Of a DNA stretch of 64,000 nucleotides, positions 58,201-64,000 are shown piece by piece (the first letter of the stretch is position 1; each line of letters begins with the position of its first letter). The translations under genes and the position numbers were made by a program. Origin of the DNA: Buxus sempervirens (Eukaryota; Streptophyta; Magnoliopsida; Buxales; Buxaceae); assembly GCA_947561395.2 (NCBI GenBank), contig OX387187.1, positions 25,091,829-25,155,828 of the forward strand, given 5' to 3'. The notes under the pieces were generated by a model, which worked only from the letters and a program-made list of their open reading frames with translations, ran no database searches and was not told where the DNA came from.

Positions 58201-60912
58201 ATAGGATCCAAGTCCTTTTGATAGTCCTAGTTGAATTCTTTGGAAAATAATTGTCATTTTTATTGCATTGTCTTGAGTCTTGCTAGACCACTACTAACCA
58301 AAAAAATAATAAAAAAATAAAAAACAAATCGGAAGTGTTGAGGATATCTCAACACTTTCAATTAGTAGGTGTAGTACAGGTTTATATGATGAGATAATGA
58401 TCAGTTTATTCAATCAATAGCGCAAGGGAAAATTTTAATGAGCCACAATCATTATTTTGTGATGCCAAAGCTTGTGAAAAGCCCACTTTATTAGTAGGTG
58501 TAGTACACATCAAATGCAATGAGAATGTCATATAGATGTTTAGTTTTTCACTGAAAATATGACTTTGGATAGAGTGGGTTGGAGAGACAAAATTCGTGTT
58601 GCCAACCCCACTTTGGTGGGAACTGGCTTATGATGATGATGATGATGATTGAAACAAATTCTTAATTGATCGAATTTTACAATAACCATTTTCTTGTTGC
58701 TTAAAATCGTCCCTCAAGCTGTTAACTTTAAGACATTCTGATTCTGATTGCCACAGCTTATGATATACAAAATTTTTATGGTTTCATTAAGCTTCAAATT
58801 TCTCATTTGACTCTTAATTATCCTTTATTAACTCATTCTTCAAATATATCGTCTTCATAGTGTTACTCATAAATCCTCTCAAATTCCACTAATTATATAT
58901 GAATAGCATCATCTGCAACCAAGTAGTGTTTCTGTATTCCATTTTTTAACCTTAAATTCTACTATTCTTATATTTTGCATTCAGATTAATCCAGTTTCAT
59001 GAGTAATTTTTCTTATCTTCAAAGCAGCCAGAGCCCAATTTCCCAGATTCATATTTTCATTACTTTTTTTGTCTACATGCTAAATATATTGTAGTATTCA
59101 ACTAATATTAGCATATGATTATTTTTCTATTTATTTATACATAGTAGGCCTGTACTTGTGATGTTATTCGTGCTGATCCTGGCCTTTGGAATGTATTCTT
59201 TAAAGCTATAAATCGCTGCCCTCATTTTTTTCATTGTCTACTACTTTTTGTAAGTAATTTTCCTTATCTTCATATCAGTCAGCTCGATCACCCAGATTTC
59301 AGATTTTCATGGTTTCTTATAAAAGAATTTTAAGTATTCACGTAGATTTAATAAATCTTAGTCTTGACGCTTACCCTCAATTCTGACCTCCAGAATATAC
59401 TGTTTGTAATAATAATACAGCTGATACTATATTTGTGCATTGAAACTGCATCAACCTACGTTTGCCGCCATGTTGGGAATTCAAATGATCACTAAAATTA
59501 ACATTTAGCATATTTTGTTCATTTTCACTGTAACATTTAGCATATTCCATCAGAATTAACATCTCAAAAGATTATAGTTGAATAACATTGAGATCAACAT
59601 ATAGTTCCTTGAGTTTCAGTATATTTTGGTTACGCTTGGTACTTTCTTTCTAATCTCTTTCTTGTTAGAATAGGATAACTTTCACAAACTAAAATCTCAA
59701 TGTACATTGATCACTCTATAGAATGTCATTTTTTAAAAATTTATGCATACTAATTACATTTCAGATACATGATTGACATTAAATCTAGAATTTTTCCATT
59801 CACCATGGTTCGTCATCTAAATGCTTAAATATTAATCTTGTAATATAAACATTAAATATATGCCAAACTAATCTCCTGGCACCTTTTAATTTTGTCCTTG
59901 GGATATTATTTCCCAACCAGTTCCTCTTCAGATTTCAGTATTCTCATCTTCAGGGGCAGAAAGCACATTATCTGATCTTTTTCCAAATATTAAGAGGATT
60001 GAATAAATAACATAAAGTGAAGGGAATCTATAGGGAAAAGATATCATATACACTCTTCCCATTATGAAAACTAGCAGGCCCCACGTGCAGTACTGCACGC
60101 ACGTAAAAAAGGGAGGGAGTAGTTTTAAAACTGCACGTGGAGAGAGAATAAATAGGAAGAGAGGGAATGGAGAGAGGAGAAGTGGGGGTAGTTACAAACT
60201 AATTGTTTTTGAACGAAAATAGTGAGTTGAGACAGGTATAGCCCTGTATTATTGAAACTAAACTATACAGGAGATGGCCATTTTGTGAAAGTTGTAACTT
60301 GTTGTTTGGCACAATTCCCAAAAAGGGCGCCTCGCTTTATATATAGTAGATATTCTAAAATTGGAACGAACATTGGGTTATTTTTATGTTTGAAATTACA
60401 TGGTTTTATATGTCAACTTCAAAAAGAAAAATTACATCCCCAAAAATGCAAAACTTTGAAGGATTTTTATTTTTGTGACATATCTAAAGATTTACAAGAG
60501 AGCTTTTTCAATGAGAGAAGTAACACCATGAGGGAAATTTTGGTGCCCTTTGAAGTGAGAAGTTCTGAAAATTGTCAGAAAATTAAGATTTTCTAATAGC
60601 ATTGCAAAGTCCCTTGCTATTAAATGGCTCATATTACATAGTCTCCCCCATTCTAACTTGAATCCTTTAAACAACATTTTCTAGATTTGGATTTCCATTT
60701 GCCATTTTTTCCCCTTCCTCTTTTCTCTCGCCTTGAATAAGCCCTTGTTATTATCAAAGAAAACTTGGCTACAAGTACCACATATGGGATTCAAACAAAA
60801 CCATGACCAACTTAATCCCCATCTTGGACGCTAATTACATGTGTCTATACCCATAAAAATTTAAATCCAAACCAGAACAAAAGGCACAGCAACTGCTAAT
60901 AAGAGTAAAACT

Positions 60913-60956
<44 letters not shown>

Positions 60957-61344
60957 ATTACCTTGCAAAGACAAGGTTGAGAAGAAACCCACGACTCGTA
61001 AAAAACCGAAGAGTTGCATCAAAACTTGAAACCCATTTGTCCCCACTCGAAGCATAGCTTGATCTGTATCTGGGTCTGTGAGAATTCCCGCTATAATAAC
61101 CATACCCATCTCCACCATTGAATGATCCCGATCTCCGATTGTATTCTGCACGTTTACGATCATCGATCAGAACCTCGTAAGCGTCCGAAGCCTGCTTGAA
61201 TCTGACAGTTGCTCCGTCCCGAACTGCTTTCGACGATTGCAAGTGCTTGTCCGGGTGGAATTTCAAAGCCAATTTCCTGAAAGCCTCCTTGATTTCTTCC
61301 TTCGTGGCGTTTCTGCTCAGCCCGAGAACTTTGTAATGATCCAT
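55220..61344 (-). CDS. ATJ72-like: J-domain protein (DnaJ 72-like), 3 exons
   Basis: Minus-strand exons 60,962-61,344, 56,204-56,273 and 55,220-55,282, with GT-AG borders and closing phases; 516 nt, 171 residues. The start is MDHYKVLGLSRNATKEEIKE (61,344), where the J domain begins; an upstream in-frame ATG (61,374) would add ten residues. HPD is at residues 30-32 (KFHPDKH). A Gly/Tyr/Ser-rich linker follows (~85-110), then a hydrophobic segment likely to span a membrane (~119-137, LLNLVFA + ILLGGTFMI, crossing the exon 1/2 border), then ALWKMHNSG and a C-terminal KSFEEAMESIEKVKTKK. This order matches Arabidopsis chaperone protein dnaJ 72. J proteins stimulate Hsp70 ATPase; clients of this type are unknown. 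Intron 1 is 4.7 kb; a (CT)20 run begins 8 nt inside it. No defects seen. Confidence 0.9.
57035..57395. repeat. GGGTT/GGGTC-rich repeat in intron 1 of the J-domain gene
   Basis: About 350 bp of repeated 'gggttgg', 'gggtcgg' and 'cgggt' words, bounded by 'tagagctggcaac' and 'gttttacacccctat'. Such sequences are typical of degenerate hAT-like non-autonomous elements in plants. I found no matching 8-bp duplication, so the class is uncertain. Confidence 0.4.
58555..58650 (+). repeat. LINE (RTE-like) 3' tail with (ATG)n, copy 3
   Basis: A readable C-terminal peptide, MTLDRVGWRDKIRVANPTLV, stops inside 'ggcttatgatgatg' and runs into an (ATG)7 tail. RTE-type LINEs in plants end with a WRxxI-x-V-A-D/N-P motif and a trinucleotide repeat, which fits. 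Confidence 0.6.
60071..60110 (-). mobile_element. Helitron-like 3' terminus in intron 1
   Basis: On the minus strand the perfect palindrome GTGCAGTACTGCAC (60,085-60,098) is followed by GTGGGGCCTGCTAG and then T: hairpin, CTAG end and T target, the standard Helitron 3' structure. The matching TC end is not identified with certainty. Confidence 0.5.
60914..60953. repeat. (AG)20 microsatellite next to a splice donor
   Basis: Forty bases of AG on the plus strand ((CT)20 in the transcript), starting 8 nt after the donor of intron 1 of the J-domain gene. Confidence 0.97.
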
Positions 61345-62714
61345 TGAATAAGTTCGAAGAAGAAAGCTCCGCACAAAGTCAGAAACCTTGTCCCAGAAAC
61401 CCCACTAAATAAAAATTAAAAATCTCCCTAAATTCCATGGATTTCGATCCAGAAACTTGATGTTACAGAGACCGGAGACTCAGGAACCACATGGGTTTCA
61501 TGCGGAAAGCTGAATTTGGAGAGAATACAGATACCAACTTCCGTATATCATGTACAATGACCTCGTTATCGATCAAACTGGGTTCATTAGGGCGATGGAT
61601 GATGAAGGAAAGAAGAAAGAAAAAGGTCAAAAGCACAAAATTTTGTAACTCCATTTAAAGGTCGGTGAGATCGTTTTGTAGGAGGGGAAGGCGAAGAGTG
61701 GAGGTGAAGAATCGAACTGCTTCGTGTTTGATTTGCTGCCATTGATGAGGCCGCACATTAGGAACGCGGGTACTGTATAACGATCCGGATAAACCCGGAC
61801 CGGGCCAGAATGATATTGTGCGGGCGTGCTGTGATCCTTCCAAGCATGCACGTTTCTTGTCTTCATCCTTCCTGCGAAGCAACAACCGTGTTTGTTTTCT
61901 TCTAAGGAACCTGAAGACCAGGGTTTATGCCACATCTTCATCTTCAAATATCAAAGATATTACAAATTGTATATGTAGGCATGCAGGTGCATCTCACACG
62001 AACATAGATACAAATCTAGACCATATATAATGGCTCTTTGAGAAGCGTGACAACAATTATGCATGACTTCTCCAAAAGCCCTAATTATTCATCGTAAAGG
62101 CATTATTAATATAGGGTTTGTAAATGACCACTTTTATAACTTGACACGTCACCCATATAATTATCTACCATGAATTATTTGTCACCAAACAAAGACAACC
62201 TGTCTTGGGTCATCTGTCACCCAACAAAGATAGCATGTCATGGGTTAGCCATTACCTAATAGAAATAATAATTAAATGTGGCATGGTTTATTTATATTAA
62301 ATGTAAAACTTATCTAGCATGTTGGAGTGGAGATCTCCGTCTTGGCGAAAGTCCACTTAAGGGGAGTTATTTGGTGGCCCTTAAAGCGTGGCTAACACGG
62401 ACATGAAGATCGTCGGCAGCCAGTGACGAGTCGTGGCATGTTTACCTAGAATGACAAAAACGTCAAGTAATCTATAGTGTCACATATTGACATGTAAAAC
62501 CCAATGTGTGCCAATTAAAGAGCTCTGTCCGCTATCATGTTAATATTTGCAAGCCTTATCTTTTATTTTATTCTTATCTTGAACCTAGACCTTTATGAAA
62601 CAAAATTTATGATAGACATGTAAACATTTCTAAAGCCTCAGATTGTTACAAGTATCACAATCCTAGAGACACATTCCATCTATAAATATGAGAACCATTT
62701 TCCATTTGAGGGCC
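61345..62714. other. Upstream region of the J-domain gene
   Basis: No recognised gene. A 63-codon minus-strand frame (61,463-61,654) starts with a signal-peptide-like run (FVLLTFFFLLSFII) and ends 120 bp before the J-domain start; I cannot match it and regard it as possible 5' leader sequence. A Helitron-like 5' end lies at 62,015-62,125 (TCTAGACCATATATAATGG), similar to 46,741-46,850. The rest is AT-rich. Confidence 0.5.
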
Positions 62715-64000
62715 TGTAGACACCCCAAAATTGCATGATTTGTTATAAATCTTGAAAGAGAGAAGTATTTTATTGGAATTTCCAATTCTTTGCATTGAGT
62801 TTGAGATCCTTAACCCATTTGAATCCAAACCGCGAAGGAAAAAGCCCGAATTCAACCTTTTGTGTAAACTTTTTCTGGTTGAATTTTGTTGACTTTTGAC
62901 CCCAGAAAATGAAATATTTTTTAAAGCAAGATTTCAAGATAATTTTTCCCGGTAATCAGGTTTTTAGCAATGTTATTGCATAAATGAATTTTTTAAGATT
63001 TTAAATCTTGACGAATACCTTGGTATTAACATATTGAACCTTTTTACTAAACCTGAAAAACCGGAATTTTGCCTTGAACTGAAAAGTTGACTTTTTATTC
63101 ACTTGGAATTTGGGTCTGGAACTATTTTTAATGGATTCAAATGGGGGGGGGGGGGGGGGGTGTTTGCTTATTTACATATAATATCTTAAGTAAATAGAGA
63201 TTAAAAAATACGATGACATTTACTTAAATGATATTACATGTAAATAAGTATTGCTTGTGTTAAAATTCAGATAAAAGCTTCTTTCCTTGTATCCGATGTT
63301 AATGTTCGGATACAAAACATCTTTATTGTATCCGACAGATAATGTCGGATACACAAAAGATATTTATTGTATCCGACAAATAATGTCGGATACAAAGAGT
63401 TTTGTTTGTATCCGACCTGAGTTGTCGGATACAAGTGTTTTGCTCAACATTAGGGTTTTCCGATAGTTTTCACTTTTTACTGTCTTATCCCTTATTTAAG
63501 AAGTGGAAATCTCGAAAATAACCCTAGGGTTAAGTGGGAGAATGGTAGACACTTCCTTGTGTCTACCATTAAGGTTCCCCCTAACCCTAACCTTTGCCTA
63601 TAAATAGGAGGCCTCTCCTCAAGCAAATAGCCAAGAATTTTTTCCAAGAGTTGGAGATTGAAGAACTCCAAGTGAAGAAGGGAAACCTCTGCCCCATTGC
63701 TTCCAGCACCCCCAGGTAAGCCTAAAACCCCTTTTCTTTTATGTTCTTAAATTCTAGAAATAGATCTTTCTTCTACCTTTCTGTAGAATAATGGCCTAAT
63801 CTGTGTGCTTGAAACCCCTTTCCCTACTCAAAGTACCTCGAGACTCCCTCTAGCCGTAAAACGTGGAGAGGGATCTAGGGGAAACGAAACTGGGAATTGA
63901 TCCTTAGTCATAGAACCCTCTTTAATAGCCTTATGTTCTGTGAAAACCGTTTCATATTCAAAGTACTCCAAAACTATCTCGAAACCATAAAAACGGAGAG
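62715..64000 (+). mobile_element. LTR E (B-like), cut by the window end
   Basis: Starts TGTAGACACCCCAAAATTGCA; the first ~450 bp are the reverse complement of LTR B's outer part. It has a G18 run (63,143-63,160), then the inverted arms 'cttatttacatataatatc…' and '…gatattacatgtaaataag' (63,167-63,249), then a palindrome cluster, then TATA box TATAAATA at 63,599-63,606, then 'ggaggcctctcctcaagcaaatagcc', as in A. The LTR end is not reached, so I cannot say whether it is solo or part of an element to the right. Confidence 0.88.
63289..63432. promoter_or_regulatory. Palindrome cluster in LTR E U3
   Basis: Four ~25-bp units with arms GTATCCGA / TCGGATAC; the last has the centre CCTGAGTTG. It ends about 165 bp upstream of the TATA box, matching the layout of element A. 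Confidence 0.8.

Noticed and set aside
61463-61654. 63-codon frame with a signal-peptide-like start upstream of the J-domain gene
   Set aside because: No similarity recognised, no splice signal linking it to the gene; kept only as a note on the upstream region.

Overview
The window is nuclear DNA from a flowering plant, probably a eudicot or basal angiosperm. The evidence is intron-containing genes with GT-AG borders, (AT)- and homopolymer-rich spacers, large Ty3/gypsy elements of the Tat/Ogre type, solo LTRs with 5-bp target site duplications (TSDs), Helitron-like termini and RTE-type LINE tails. I cannot name the species.

Region 1 (1-42,594) is a nest of retrotransposons. The outer host is element B, a Tat-type element on the minus strand: its 5' LTR is at 39,829-42,115 (plus a partial duplication to 42,594), then leader and gag, with its 3' end beyond position 1. 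B keeps gag but lacks protease, reverse transcriptase, RNase H and integrase. Two solo LTRs of a second family (C) sit inside B in opposite orientation: C1 (750-3,126, TSD ACTAT) and C2 (6,291-36,749 once the later insertions are removed, TSD GAAGG/AAAGG), the latter splitting B's gag. C2 received element D (7,914-13,366, TSD TATTG/TGTTG), which looks like two LTRs with almost no internal region. C2 also received element A (14,038-36,635, TSD ATGGG), a 22.6-kb Tat/Ogre-like element. Its two 2,271-bp LTRs differ at only three positions that I noticed, so A is the youngest insertion.

Element A carries gag-protease-G-patch (27,472-31,173) and reverse transcriptase-RNase H-archaeal-type RNase H-integrase (23,885-27,472) on the minus strand. 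The two blocks are in different frames, separated by an A9 run, and the second has one in-frame stop. On the opposite strand A carries two complete, spliced genes with plant mobile domain (PMD)-like cores (18,077-20,758 and 21,236-22,952). Clusters of ~25-bp interrupted palindromes (arms TATCCGG/CCGGATA) lie upstream of the LTR TATA box, upstream of both antisense genes, and in the leader. Related families in the window hold palindromes at equivalent places with different arms but often the same CCTGAGT-like centre. This shared cis-element plus two self-encoded PMD proteins is the strongest candidate for an undescribed system here.

Region 2 (42,595-62,714) is a gene island with two minus-strand host genes. 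The first is a seven-exon coclaurine N-methyltransferase-like (CMAS-family) gene (44,778-51,351), whose 3.5-kb second intron holds a solo LTR (F, 47,576-49,512, TSD GGGTG). The second is a three-exon J-domain gene resembling Arabidopsis DnaJ protein 72 (55,220-61,344), with a 4.7-kb first intron. Small LINE and Helitron pieces are scattered around them.

Region 3 (62,715-64,000) is the 5' part of a plus-strand LTR (E) related to B's LTR, cut by the window end.
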